Assembly: GCA_025617375.2 (NCBI GenBank)
Contig: JAMYGW020000012.1
Span: 248,001 to 312,000, forward strand
Reading direction: 5' to 3'
DNA: 64,000 nt
Source of the DNA: Acarospora socialis
Lineage: Eukaryota > Ascomycota > Lecanoromycetes > Acarosporales > Acarosporaceae
Made by a program: the position numbers and the translations under genes. A model generated the notes under the pieces. That model was not told where the DNA came from. It saw only the letters and a program-made list of their open reading frames with translations, and made no database searches. Below are positions 24,301-37,024 of the stretch, one piece after another (within the stretch, counting starts at the first letter, position 1; each line of letters opens with the position of its first letter).

Positions 24301-24641
24301 ACGTCATTAACACACTTACCACTTCGGCATCCTTGGCGGCAAGCTCCAGGGCTTCATAGAGAACAACATGTATTAGTGCCTCTATATCGTCGTATTCATG
24401 GTGTACTGGTGTCTTGCTTACTAGTCTTGGGAGACTCCTCAGCCGCTTGAGGGCTCCCGGCCTGGTTTTGGGCTTTCGCCCCCTTGTTTGCGGCATTGCG
24501 CCGATGCATGCGACGCTTTGCATTGCCCTTTGGGCTTTTCTTTTTACCCTTTTCAGGGTAAGACGTGTCCTCCATTGTTGGAGGTAGCCCGCATTGCATG
24601 CGCAATTTGGGCAAGGCGACGTAAAGGCCGTTCGAAGACAT
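21326..24641 (-). CDS. Large fungal protein with C-terminal GNAT acetyltransferase domain
   Basis: Five exons (24641-24422, 24381-24320, 24215-23954, 23904-21456, 21389-21326) give 1018 residues. The N-terminal 780 residues are mostly disordered: a Lys/Arg/Ala-rich start, then long Ser/Thr/Pro stretches. The exon-2 segment (ALIHVVLYEALELAAKDAEV) forms a likely helix. The GNAT domain spans about residues 798-1018: NIYIRPAHVGDLNQIKDIY opens it, VEMQVFVHHQHKRVGIGKTL is motif A with the acetyl-CoA loop (R-x-G-x-G), and FFAENP sits beyond it. The last exon adds FLNFAYLLKQTGVTIGPGCGM. The acceptor substrate is unknown. The first intron is only 40 bp. It shares a short divergent promoter with ARL2. 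Confidence 0.85.
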
Positions 24642-24903
24642 GTCGATGGTTGTGGTTGACACGATGTTGTGGCTGAGAAAACGTGATGCGGAGGATGTTG
24701 TGACAGCGACCGGGGCGCGTCAGGGTTCGGGCTCGCTTTCCCAATTCACTCCATTTTAGTTGACACGAGTAAGCGCGATCAACTTTCATCAAATACGGTC
24801 ACCAGTGTGGAAGCGGCGAGGCGAGCTGCTCTCTACACCTCAAAGAAGGCACATCTCAATTTTACTGTGGAAAGGAAGCTGGCTCATCAATAAACTTAGG
24901 AGT
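24642..24903. promoter_or_regulatory. Divergent promoter between the GNAT-protein gene and ARL2
   Basis: Only 262 bp separate the two ATGs, which point away from each other, so both transcripts must start within it. No clear TATA box is visible. The shared control is inferred from geometry alone. Confidence 0.5.
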
Positions 24904-25731
24904 ATGTTGTCAATTTTGCGGAAAGCACGTCTGAAGGACAAGGAGATGCGAATACTGATGCTGTAAGTCAACTTCAGATGGCAGGAGCAGATCCCACTAA
25001 GGTCGATCAGAGGTCTGGACAACGCGGGCAAGACGACAATAGTGAAGAGAATCATGAATGAAGATGTCAATACCGTCAGCCCAACCCTTGGATTCATCAT
25101 CAAGACCATCGATTATGACGGGTGAGTAGATGAGCATCCCACATTCACAGTACGGGCGATGACAATGGAAAGTTACAAACTCAATATTTGTATTGCATTC
25201 CTACCTACATTCTCCCCAAGTGGAAGGCTGATGGCCTCACTGCAAAGGGGACGTAGGTGGACAGAAAACCCTACGATCGTATTGGAAGAATTATTTCGAG
25301 AAGACGGACGCCCTGATTTGGGTTGTCGACGCAACTGACCGTCTACGGATCGACGATTGTAGGGAAGAACTGGCAGGCTTGCTACTTGAGGAAGTAGGTC
25401 GGAGACCTGGAGCTCAGTGGCCATTGCTGATGAAGTTTTTCGCGTTGCTAGCGGCTTATGGGAGCCAGTCTCCTCGTATTCTCGAACAAAGTCGACGTTG
25501 CTGGAGGCATGACTGATGAGGAGATCCGAGAGGTACGAAGAACTCACCTTCCCTCTAGGTAGGTTACCAACCGGACCACTAATGGGCCACTCGATGCAGG
25601 GTCTGCAGCTCGATGCCATCAAAACGCATAAATGGACAATCATAAGATGTAGTGCAATAACTGGAGAGAATTTGATCGCCGGTCTTGAGTGGGTCGTTCA
25701 AGATGCCAAGGACAGACTGTTCCTGTATTAG
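24904..25731 (+). CDS. ARL2: ADP-ribosylation factor-like GTPase Arl2 (Alp41/Cin4)
   Basis: Six exons (24904-24962, 25011-25121, 25173-25189, 25248-25393, 25452-25532, 25600-25731) give 181 residues, very close to the 184 of human ARL2. All GTPase motifs are present: P-loop [10 protein letters not shown], switch I Thr in VSPTLGF, WDVGGQ (G3), SNKVD (G4) and CSAITGEN (G5). The start [16 protein letters not shown] is diagnostic of ARL2 rather than ARF. It lacks the N-terminal Gly after Met that ARFs need for myristoylation. Arl2 works with tubulin cofactors in making assembly-competent alpha/beta-tubulin. Exon 3 is only 17 nt. Five introns in under 850 bp is dense for this window. Confidence 0.95.
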
Positions 25732-26250
25732 AGGAGGGGATTGATATTAAATTGTTGCAGTATGATTGCAGAATCCTGCCTCACTCTGCGGTAGGCAGCT
25801 CTGACCGGACCCACGCTGTCCACCGCTCGTTGGCGGCTGTGGTCAGTCGGTCCAAATTGAGCACTGCTCAAACTACCAAAAGGGCTTAGCCTCGACAGGG
25901 AAGCGCGTCTGAATTTGTACGACCAGGTCACAACAAACAGGCCCTCACAGATGGGACTGCATGATCCTTAGGGTTGCTTCTACAGACTACCTGCTTATAT
26001 TGTACGGCTCGATTATCGTAAGACTGCATCAGACGCGATTGCTGGCCAGTGTCAAGGCTTTGCTAAGTATGAATGATCTCTCTCATGCTTCCAAAATAGA
26101 AAGATCTACCGAGTCCCGTGTCAAATTTCCAGCTCTCCTCCTAGAGGATATGCACGAATACTTGTAGATCCCCGTCGACAGCAAATATCGACCCCGCGTA
26201 GCCCCTTATAAGATCTTGATCGCGGGCGCGTCCCCCTTCCCTGATCCGGT
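25732..26250. other. Intergenic region upstream of the gelsolin-like gene
   Basis: ARL2 3' flank and the next promoter. No gene, repeat or RNA detected by eye. Confidence 0.5.
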
Positions 26251-29200
26251 ATGGATACTTCTGCTGGCTCTGAAGATGTCAATGACTTCTTACTGCGTAT
26301 TCGTGAGCTTGGGGACAAGAGAGACAAGGAAGATGAGGAGCGCACCAAGAAATTAGAGGAAGAAATCCTACAAGGTCGAAAGGAGAGGCAGGCACGAAGA
26401 GCTGGTCAGTGCACTTGATAGCCAGCAAACTTGAACAATATCTTCGAGTGCCTTATGAACTTCCTTCAGTGCTAATTGCCATAACCTGAGCAGAGCGCGC
26501 CAGGTCCATCTCACCAACAAAAGACTCTCCTTCGAACGCCGGCACACCTGGCTCAATAAGATCCCTCACAGATACTCCTTCCCATGACAAGATCACCTCC
26601 GCAATGAGTTTCCCTCCACCATCGACTCCGCAAGCTACAGAGATCAGCGGCGCATTGGAGCGCTTGAGCGGAATGCCGTCAAAAGATGACGATCCTCGTA
26701 CGAATGACAAAATGCCCCACGAGCTACCTCAAGCGAATACACAGGCTCCGATTAGCTCATGGTCATCACCGAGCAACGCAATGGCACCATCTCGTGCTGG
26801 AACGCTTGCTTGGCAACAACGTCCGGACTCTCGTGGCTCGACAAGCGCTCGCAGTCGTCCTTTGTCAATGGTAGCTGCAGAAAACAACGCCGCGAGGTCA
26901 CCACGAGCCACCCCAGAGCCAACGGCCAAAGATGATGCAGAGATATCAAGGAGTCAAATCGCGCAAGCTCTCGGCTCCAAGGATCCCTCGTGGTTCAGGC
27001 AGACGGCAGATCGGGGAACGGGGTCGCCCGCTTATAGACAAGATCAGGAGGATACGATTTCGGATACTACTTCAATGAGTGGCAGTGTGCGCTTACCAGG
27101 TCTTTATCGAGACTCTACTGTGGATTCAAGCAGAGAACAAAGTCCGATGGCAGAGAGCGTGCGGTCTACATCACCTTCCGCCGAAAGCTCTGAACGCCAT
27201 GGCAGCGGATGGAGTCACAAGTATTCGAGCAACGCATCCATATCATCAAGGAGTGGCATTCGGTCCCCATTGCCAATCTCAAGTGCTCAAATATTTGCGC
27301 CTCCTATTTCCGAGCCAGCTTCCTCAGGTGACAACGAGCAACCAGGACTGAGTCGTACATTGGCCATGTCTCCCTCTCAAGGCCGCATCTCGCCGGAGAA
27401 AATGGAACGTCCCCCTTCGCCAACGAAAGGTCTTGGAGGCTTTGTACAAAGCGCGATGCTAAAGCGCTCAGATAGCGTCAACAAAAGATGGAGCGCACAA
27501 GCAGGTCCGGGACTCAGTAGAGGCAACTCGACTGCAAGCAATTTCAGCGGGCGTGGAGGCTCAGGCAATATTATAGCCGGTTTGACGGGGTCTATGAGTC
27601 CACCGAAAGAAGCATGGGTCAGCAGCAGTAGTCGAGAAGCTTCGCCGACCTCTCGGCCTGGATCAAGTCATAGCAACACTACACTTACTCAAGGAGCGCA
27701 AGACAACATGAGATCAGAACCTTCGGAGTCATTCAAGGAAAGGTTTGGTTCACCTTCTGATGATGGCTTTGCTAAGCCTGCAATACCACATCACGCCCGC
27801 TCGCGGTCCGTTGTCCACACGGGCCAAATCGACGGAGAGCTTGTGCCACCGGTGACAACTCCTCCCATGAGCCCTTCGAAGACCATGGACCCCAAGCGAT
27901 GGAGTCCAACTAAAGCAAGTTGGCTGGAGAGCGCCATCAATAAGCCCGATTCGCCTAGACCGAGGGCAGCACCGCCTCAGCAGCCCAGTTGGATGGTTGA
28001 AATCAATAGAGCGAAGCAACAGCGTGGCAGTGTCGACCTCGGCAAAGGTTCGGCGTTCAAAGAAGTCAAACCCGAGGCACTTCTGCGTTCACCACCCCTG
28101 GGTGGTACCCTTACTTCTTCAAGTATTGTAGGACGACCCCAAGGGTTCGGCTCAGATACAGTAAAGAACAGCGGACCAAAGGGCAAGGATATCACTGAGC
28201 AGAATGTAACGCTCAAGGGTCAGTCGGTTCAGTCAGAGTCTCCCACGCCATCTTCACCTAGACCCTCGCAATCTTCACCTAGTGATTCCACTCCACCAAC
28301 CCAAGAGCCCACTATTGCGGCAGGTGATAGAGAATTGGAGAAAGATGTACAGACAGTGCACAATCCTGGTTCCGACAAGTCAATATCAGCACAAACAGTG
28401 AAGCCTGATACCGTTAGCTCTAAGCCTAAACCCGAAACTCCCCCAAAGAAAGACTTTAGAACAGTTCTGAAGCCGCGTCAAGTCTCGGGTGGGGAACGGG
28501 TGAAAGAGGAGCCCGAGTTCAAGAACGTGTTTGGCAAGCTCAAGCGTACGCAGACGAAGAACTACGTGGCCCCTGATGAACTCAAAAACAACATCCTGCG
28601 TGGCAAGGCTGGTCTCGCGGTCACAGGGGGTCCTAAAAAGATTGAGCGCGTGGATGAGCTGAAGGAGAGTATCTTGAAGAAAAAGGAGGAAATGAAAGCT
28701 GGAGGTCCTTCTACTATGGTCAGGAAGACAAGTGGAAACAGTGTTACCAAAGCCCGTGACCCGCCCACACCTGAGGCTATTATGAAAAAGAATGCTCTGA
28801 TAAGATCAGAGAGTGGCTTGAGCAACGGCAGTAATGCCAGCAGAGGCAGTGATCGGGGCTCTACCACTCCGGAAGCAATCTCGAAGCAGAAGATCTTACG
28901 TGAGAAGCCAAAGCCTATGCCACCAGAAGAGCAACCTCTTGCGACAAAAGGAGCTCGAAGCAAGGAATCTGCTGGGAGCGGTACGCTGGCGGAACGATTC
29001 AACCCTGCTTTGGCAAGCTTAATATCGCGGGGCCCTTCACCTTTAGCTGCCGCTTCTGCACCAACGAAGAATGGGGACCCAATACCATCAAACGACTTGC
29101 ACACCGCAGATTTGGCCTCGTCTCGCGGATCAAATGATGTGCAACTAGTACACATGACCAAGGGAAGAGCCCGAGGTCCGAAACGGCGTTTGCCAATGGC

Positions 29201-31438
29201 AAGTGCGGAGTCCTCGCAGCGCACCGTGTCTGAACCTCCACCAACCTCTACGCCACAAGCCCAACGACCTGATGTGAAGCGAGACTCGAAAGCCTTATCA
29301 GCACGTTCGCCTTCAGCGTCTACGACACATGATCAACCATTGGCGGGTCTAATGAATAATAGTGACAGATCGCCACATGTAAGTCCTACCAAACCGTATA
29401 CTCCACCGAAGAAGCCACACATAGCAGAAATGGCTTCAAAATCCCCGAAGTTACCGAGTTCACCAAGATCACCGAAACCTCCACAAATACCAAACGTAGC
29501 CGCGCCTCTTTCCAGTCAGGCTCAAACTCCAATTGCCGACACGTCCACACCAACGAGACAAAAGCCTGTGATGGTGGCGAAAGACATGAAGCAAGATGCA
29601 GCAAAGAGAGAAACAACTCTGGATAACACTCCACAATCGTCTCCTACGCAGCCTGGCGATAACCTTCAGGATCATCAACGCCAGGTATCTCAGCCTATAC
29701 AGCGCAATCAACCGCAGCACAACGTAGATGAAGATGAAGGAGCTATTGTTTCAGTGAGGAATGCCACAGCCCTCTGGGGTCAAACTACAACCTCACCTGC
29801 AAAGGACACTCGCTCTAAGTCACCTATCAAGCTACCGACAAGAAAGGACGAGGAAAGAGCATTGGAGGAAGCTGGTCTTTGTGCTGTACCGATAGGAGAA
29901 AAAGAACCGATTGGTTTAGGTCTTCAACCATTCATCAACGACTCGCAGACTCCAAAGCCGTTCCATAGACCGCTTCCTTCGCCACCCCTACAGTCCCCGC
30001 GATCGCCGCCAATCCCTGAAAAGAAGCCACAGTATATTGGAAACAGAGTGATTTCTAATGGTACTACGACAGTGGGAACGACTTCCAAATCACCAAGGCC
30101 CCAGATTTCAGAAGCTTCAGAGCTCCTGTCCGAGTTCTTTGAACAACCGCTTACACCAGATGTCAAAGTTGACGTTAACGCTCACGCAATCTTATCATCA
30201 AAGTCACAGGAGTCAGATAAGATCAAGACCTTACGAAAGCAGATATGGGAAATCACCAGTGACGGCAAGAGAATGCCAGTCCCGTCCCATCAAGAACACA
30301 TACTCTTCGAGGACTCGATGTACCTATGCACCCACGTCTTCGGAGCCGCAAACGGCGCACGTGTAACCGAAACATACCTGTGGGCCGGCGACGGTGTATC
30401 CCCATCCGCCGTCCAAGACGCGCAGCTCTTCAGCCGGAAAGTGGCAAAGGAGCAGAACGGCAAACTCATCATCCTCAGACAAGGCAAAGAAACTGCAACC
30501 TTCTTCCAAGCCCTAGGCGGCATCGTCATCACCAGGCGTGGCTCGAGCAGCCGAGCAGATTCCTCCGCGCTATACATGCTTTGCGGTCGCCGCCACGTTG
30601 GTCAGATCGCCTTTGACGAGGTTCCCATGACGCCCCAGAGCCTCTGCTCTGGCTTTCCCTACATCATCTCTGCCAAGTTTGGCAAACTCTACCTGTGGAA
30701 AGGCAAAGGCAGCTCGGCCGACGAGCTCGGCTGCGCCCGTCTCATCGGCATGGACCTGGGCCTCACCGGCGAGATTGAAGAGGTGGACGAGGGTCACGAG
30801 CCGCAATCCTTCTTCGACGCTTTCCCCACCGGGTCCGTTAAATTCATCCCGAAATCGGCAGACCATTGGCGCCTGAAGCCGAATTTCGAAAACTATCGTT
30901 GGCGCCTCTTCTCCGTCGAGCACGAAACCCGACAGAAAGCAAGCTCGCCCTTCTGGGGCCGGCGTGGCTCTGCGCCCCTCGACGACCCGAAACCAACCGC
31001 ACAGATACGGGAGATCGCGCCGTTCTGTCAGACGGACCTCGAAAGCGGCGGCATCTATGTCCTCGACGCTTTCTTCGAGATATACATGTGAGCCTTTCCT
31101 CCCCTCATCTTCTACTCTATTCCTACTGTACTATGCAGAACATAACCCGTTGCTGACACCATTTCCGATATCACAGAATCGTCGGCCCCCAAGCGCGCGC
31201 CAAACACGCTGAATTCCAAACCGCCCTCCTCTTCGCGCAAGAATACGGTATCTTGGCCGCCTCGCTCGAGGACCGACCGTTCGTGCCAGTCGGCACCGTC
31301 GTACTCGATGGTGCCCCGAGGGATATGAGGGCTGTTTTTCGGAAGTGGGAGGATGGGATGGGGTCGGTGCAGCAGGGGGGAAAGGACGGGAAGAGGGTTG
31401 TTGGGTTGACTGCGGCTTTGGAGGCTCTGGGTCTTTGA
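26251..31438 (+). CDS. DUF4045/gelsolin-repeat protein, likely actin-associated
   Basis: Three exons (26251-26404, 26494-31087, 31177-31438; both introns 89 bp) give 1669 residues. The start, with DVNDFLLRIRELGDKRD then a Lys/Glu coiled coil, is typical of fungal DUF4045 proteins. A very long Ser/Pro-rich disordered region with many SP/TP sites follows (about 60-1280). Inside it, about residues 735-790, two related motifs DELKNNILRGKAGL and DELKESILKKKEEM follow FKNVFGKLKRTQ and resemble WH2-type actin binders. Three gelsolin-like repeats fill about 1290-1650 (TYLWAGDGVS, KLYLWKGKGS, IYVLDAFFEIYI). Villin/gelsolin proteins sever or bundle F-actin; in hyphae, cortical or septal actin is a reasonable site (inference). 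The many SP/TP sites suggest cell-cycle phosphorylation. Confidence 0.88.
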
Positions 31439-32034
31439 GTGGTTGTTTCGTTTGGGGTTGGGGGGATGGAGTGGGATGGGGGAGATAGGTAGGGTTCGTG
31501 TATATATTAGGGTAGGGGGCGTGTGGTGGATCCAAGGGAAGGGAAGGGAAGAGGGGTGGGATGGGGTTGCTTGGCGCTTGTATTTGTAGGAAGGGTACTG
31601 GTGTAGGTGTATGTTACCGTGTACATTTTGCCGGTATGCTCGTCAAAGACGCAAAGAAGTATGCAAAACATACTCCTGCAAGTGGCCTTCTATGATATAT
31701 ATACGCATTTTTCAGCATGGAGCATGATTGGATTGGGACTGTCATAACTCTTCTTGGGTATCTATTCGAATCGAGGTGCCGGCACATAAGCTTAAAGGAA
31801 AGAGAAACGAAATCCGTCGTCTGCGCGGAACATTCATACCAGTGTTATGAAAAGACACCTGCCAAACATGTAAGAGACCGCCAGCTCAACCATCACCACC
31901 TCATATTGAGGACGCATGAATCCCTTCTGCTCTACGGCACCGCGGGTAGATTCGTCCTTGCCGCTCTCCCCAATTTACTAACGTCCAAGCTCCTCCTAAC
32001 TCCCGTTATCTCCCCGCATTCTCGACACTAGTTT
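31439..32034. other. Convergent 3'-3' spacer, G-rich at its start
   Basis: Follows the gelsolin-like stop. The first 120 bp are G/T-rich with runs of GGG and a GGGAA repeat near 31540, likely 3' UTR and terminator sequence. No gene seen. Confidence 0.45.
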
Positions 32035-32847
32035 TTACGGGTACCTCGAATATTCTGGCGGTGGTGTGGCTCGAGATATCGAAGAAGCTCTCTCAAAACG
32101 ACCGCCTTCCCGCTGCTCAGCAGTTGCACCACTATTGTCTCGATGATGCTCATCACTTCCATCAACCTCCCGTTCATGATAGATCTCATCATCGCCTTCG
32201 GCGGGGTCCGCGATCTGAGTAAGGATGACATACTTCCAGGCCGTGGTAAGATCGATGCGGAACTGATGGCTCCTTTCCGCCAGTCCCATATACTCCTTGC
32301 AGGTCTCGGTGTCCTTCTCCGGATCGCAGGAGATGATGAAGTGCGCCACCATCCGGGCCATCAGCAGGCGCATCGGCGAGGTACGCTGCGTCCTCCGATA
32401 GATGTCTTCGATATTGACGGCTTCGGGGATGACGCACAGCTTGTTGCAGATGCGGCGGAGATGGTCGACCGCCATGTTGCGCAGCCGCACGGCGCCGAGC
32501 TCGAGGCCGAGGAAGTAGAGGTCGAGGACGGGGACGGAGTGCGGGAGGCCGTCGGTTATGGTGTAGGTGAGGCGATCTTGGTAGAGAAACTGCGAGAAGA
32601 GATTCAGACAGTCTCCGGACCAGGCCCTCATGGGGAGGACTTCGAGGTCGATATGCAGGAGAGGCTTGAAGAACGGGATGTTGTGGCAGAGGAGTCTCTT
32701 GTGGACTTGGATTTCATAGCCTGGGGTTCCGCTTTGGATGCGGATGAGCGGACTCTGGAGGAGGCTAGAGTAGACTGGTTAGAACTCGGGATCTGAGCTC
32801 CGTCGGAGGCTCGAGATGTACCTGCTGAACTCTCCGTACGTAGCCAT
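32035..32847 (-). CDS. BTB/POZ-domain protein
   Basis: Two exons (32847-32822 and 32752-32035, 69-bp intron) give 247 residues. The short first exon encodes MATYGEFS. The core IQVHKRLLCHNIPFFKPLL is the usual VHK..L...S.FF start of the BTB fold, followed by DCLNLFSQFLYQDRLTY, the FxxFxxWLYxG-like helix. A helical BACK-like segment follows (LGLELGAVRLRNMAVDHLRRI). The tail is acidic and charged (EIYHEREVDGSDEHH). Fungi carry many lineage-expanded stand-alone BTB proteins, some of which act as Cullin-3 adaptors. No partner domain (Kelch, zinc finger) is visible, so its role is unknown. Confidence 0.8.
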
Positions 32848-33629
32848 TGGAAGTGCTGAGAAGGAGAAGCGAATGAACGAAGATCTCTCTGGTTTGAAGA
32901 GGATGTACGAGTTCAGTCTTTAATTTCAATACCGAAGAGATCTGACAACGTCTTATAGATGGGACGGCGTGTTCCTGTGGGCAGAACAATTCACATCCAG
33001 CCCAGCTACCCAGTGAATAGCTGGGATCAAAATCACAACGCTTGGAGCGAAGAAATCATTGGGTCCCAATACTGATACAATAGGAAAAGACAATAGCAAA
33101 TCTGAGTGTATTGGCTAAACATAGCGAATTACTGCAACATGGTGACAATGATATATTGCTGTGATGTGTGCTCTCAAGGGGACATAGGGAGTCCATTGAG
33201 ATCTGTCCGTTCTTTACAGAAAGATAGATGAACCGGGAAACCAGTAAAATGCAGAGACCACATCATTATAATGTGTATCAACTTGCTATCTGCTAGAACA
33301 AGCACTTCCGTGTTCGTAGCGAATCGAGGAGAGGAGGGCATGTAAGGCTTAGTCATATACTGGAAAAACGATAAGCCGTAGCATCTGTCACGTGAGCAAG
33401 CTGCATCAACTCGAGAGATGTACTAACCGCAATCGGAACTGTCGAGGTGTCTTTTCAGGTGGAGCAGTGATACTGCGACACTTCAGCCCGCACTCAAACT
33501 TCCATATACAGTCAAATCCCGGTAGCATCCTCGTCATTGTCTGTCCATTCCCCCAGCAGTGACAGTATCAAATCTGCAAATTGAAGTGCGCCGCGGTGAA
33601 AACCTGCGGACGCCTTTGCGGCTCTCAGT
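32848..33629. other. Divergent intergenic region between the BTB gene and SEC63
   Basis: About 780 bp of AT-moderate sequence holding both promoters. No frame, repeat or structured RNA that I can support. Confidence 0.5.
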
Positions 33630-36044
33630 ATGTCTACGGACTACAATTACGACGAACAGGTTAGGGCTGAACTTATCTTGAGCTACGGGCACTGCACTAA
33701 AGCTTTTTCTAGGGCCAGTTCTTTCCGTATTTCATCCTGACGGTAACAGGCTTGATCACGCTTCCTTTGACCTATACTCTCCTGAAACCCAGCAAAGGTT
33801 TGTTTGACGGAGAATGAACATCACCAACTGTTACCCGCATTGAGCTGACTTGCTTGAAGAGCTGGAGAATACTGCGCCACGGATACATTCCGACTTCAAG
33901 CCTGAACATGAGGATCTTATTGAGGGCCAGAAGCGCAAGCAAAGGCGAAGAGAGAGAAAGCTCAAACGAATAACGGCGGTTATTCTTGGCTATCTGGTGA
34001 TGGGATGGATGATTTACCTGATCATGATTACCGCGCGGTCAATACCGAAAATATGGGATCCGTATAACATTCTAGGGATTTCACGGGTAAGCAACTACGA
34101 TAGCGCGTCATGGTATGGTTATGCTAATGATAATCATTGTCATAAGTCCGCGGATGAGAAAACCATTAGATCGCATTGGCGGCGCCTTACACTGAAATAT
34201 CACCCGGACAAGGCGAATGTCGATCCGAGTCTGAATGAGACAGCCGAGACTATAAATGATCGTTATGTCGAGTTGTCTAAGGCCTATAAAGCACTCACGG
34301 ACGAGGACGTCCGGAACAACTACATTCAGTATGGTCACCCCGACGGAAAGCAGAGCTTCAGTATCGGGATTGCGCTGCCCAAGTTCATAGTCACCGATGG
34401 AAATGGAAAATACGTCCTCCTTGTCTACGGCCTCCTACTCGGGGTATTACTACCATACGTCGTGGGGAAGTGGTGGTATGGTACGCAAAGAATGACCAAG
34501 GAGAAAGTCCTTATAGCAAGTGCAGGAAGATTGTTCAAAGAGTACGGCGACTTCATAACTGAAGGAGGTATAATTGCTGCACTGAGTACCGGCGAAGAGT
34601 ATAAGGAGATGCTCAAGGGCGACAAGGCAGATACAGGGCTTGGAAAACTGGAGAACAGGATCCTTGCTGCTGGAGAGAATGGATCAACGGCCGCAGGCTT
34701 GAGCTCAAAGGATACGGAGAAGCTTGGAAGTATTGATGGCGGAGTGCGAAGAAAAGTACTAGCCCTACTCTGGGCATACCTTGGTCGAGTTGAGCTCGAT
34801 GATACTACGCTGAACGATGGTACATATACCTTGAAATTGGAAGCTACTCCTGTATTGACGGCTTGACAGAGAAATTCGAGGTCGCCCCAATCGCTCTTGC
34901 ACTGAATGAAGCATTTCTTGCTATCAGCCTTGCATATGGCACTGTCGCGCCCATTCTTTGTTCGTTCCGTATATCACAAAACCTCATTCAAGCCATCGCG
35001 CCAGGCTCTTCACCATTACTACAGTTACCGTACATTACACCCTCAATCGCTCAAACTCTGGAAGGCGAAGATTCGAAAGGCCATCTTACTGTGCAAGACT
35101 TCATGCGGATACCAGAAGAACGACGGCGGAAGTTAGCTATAGCTCCTGGCTTGCTATCGGAAAGCCAATATAAGGCCACCATTGCCGTTGCAAAACAGTT
35201 GCCGGTGTTTCGGGTGGAAAAGGCTTTCTTCAAGGTCACCGGCGAGAAGTTTATAACCCCAGGCAGCCTTGTCCAATTCGTTGTCAAAGCACGTATTATT
35301 CCCCCTGGTACGGTCAATGTACCAGCTGTCAATGAGCTGGATCTGGAAGACATCGATCCGGCCGAAGACGACCTAGATGCTATACTCGGCCGTAAACCAC
35401 AGAAGAACAAGAAGACCCAGTCCGCCGATGGAAAGGATAATGAATCACCCTCCGAGGAGCAGTCGATTCAACCTCCTCTGGCATTCGCGCCGTACTTTGC
35501 ACGCGATCATTCACCACGGTGGCATGTCTTCCTCTCGGATAGCAAGGTGGGCAGGATGGCTGTGCAGCCGTTCGTTTTCACCACCTTTGATAAGCCTCTC
35601 TTCAACGAACAGGGCAATGCAACTTTCAACATGCAGACACTGAAGATGCAGTTTGGGGCGCCGCCACAAGCGGGGCAGTATACATTTGTCATGCATTTGA
35701 TTTGCGACAGCTACGTGGGGATAGATACAAAGATGGAGGTCACATTGAACGTCGAGGAGATGGCCAAGGCCGTCGAGATGCAAGACGAAGATGAAATCAG
35801 TGAACCAGAAGAGGGTAAGTAGGGCGATTCTTGACATGTCACAGTTGCTGATACGTGTTCTTTCATAGATTCGATAGCAGGTCAGATGAGCGCTTTGAAG
35901 ACTGGTGGTATCAGTGGACCTCCACCGAAAAGGAAAGTCCGAAAGCCGGTGCAGGAAGAGTCGAGTGATGATGAGAGCGACACCGAAGGCGACGAAGAGG
36001 ACGCGAGTGAGACGGACACAGATACTGATACCGACGAAGAATGA
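33630..36044 (+). CDS. SEC63: ER protein translocation subunit Sec63
   Basis: Six exons (33630-33659, 33713-33797, 33860-34086, 34147-34819, 34870-35814, 35869-36044) give 711 residues. Three membrane segments are seen: about 12-33 (PYFILTVTGLITLPLTY), 73-93 (GYLVMGWMIYLIMI) and 200-222 (VLLVYGLLLGVLLPYVV). A lumenal J domain lies between the second and third, with an intact HPD (YHPDKANVDPS, near residue 133). The cytosolic Brl/Sec63 region follows, ending in an Asp/Glu/Thr-rich tail (TDTDTDTDEE), which binds Sec62 in yeast. Sec63 recruits BiP/Kar2 to the Sec61 channel for post-translational import. The apparent frame change near 34820-34870 is a 50-bp intron. Confidence 0.96.
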
Positions 36045-37024
36045 AATGGATTTGTCTGATTAGGGTATACTGTCTGCATAATACTGGCGAATGGAAGTTA
36101 TACGGCACTGTCGATAAGCATTGTTATGTGGGAGCTCTCAGACCGTTTGGTCCTGTCATAGAAGAGCATGTGGAATAGGTATTGAATACATCCTTTACTC
36201 AAAGTTCATCGATAGAGACCCGGCCTTACCATCTTAGACTTGGCCGCAAATGCATCTCCCGTAAATCGCAGCCACTGAACCGGAGGTGCTCCGCTTTGCT
36301 GTGTGCAGCGGTGAGACCAGAGATGGCATGTCGTGACGGCGCAGTCACGGGTAATGATAGAGTCTGTGCTGTACGAAGTACTCGTATGAAGGGTTGCTTT
36401 TCAAGTATCACAGAATCTAGCCTCAAGACACTGTCGTTCTATACTCGTACTTTCGCTTGGTTGGCAGCGGCAGTGGTCAGGTTCGACGGCACAGCTGCTC
36501 GTGGGCTTGCTCTACTCTAACGCTAACCTTATTTGATATCTGCCACTCGCGTCTAGCAAATCAGCGTCCTCGAAACAGACTCCACGCCAAGGCACTTCTC
36601 AAGCAGGAAATACTCTAGTAGAACACTTACAGGCCTGTTCTTGTCTTTTGTCCCGAAGCACTCGCTGGATGTCACAACCTGGCCGTCGGCCAGAGCTGCA
36701 GATGGTAGTCCGACTAGGCGTGGCTGACAGCGTGATCCGTATTTCTTCGTATTCCATCCTTGGTTGAGCTTGGTCGTGGAGGACACAATGTTTGTTGATT
36801 ACCCGCACCATATGGCCATCAACGCCAAAACTAAGCTTTACGAAGAAGTAGTTGCTCACTTGGCGGTTGTCAATGGAGTGTCTCAATATTTGCTTTCTAT
36901 TCTTACTCCTTCACGAGAATCTACATGCTTGGCTGTGGAGTTGATGTCTATAAGATAGGCCTTCAACCCGTGCGATTTCTTGGTGAAATACTTTTTATAT
37001 ACAGTTGTACCGAGACTCGCAACA
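36045..37024. other. Intergenic region between SEC63 and the secreted-protein gene
   Basis: Nearly 1 kb. Short frames on both strands lack family resemblance. It likely contains the SEC63 terminator and the promoter of the downstream secreted protein. Nothing else seen. Confidence 0.45.

Noticed and set aside
34800-34880. Apparent frameshift in SEC63
   Set aside because: A 50-bp GT-AG intron (34820-34869) restores the frame and joins NDGT-side sequence correctly to EKFEVAP.
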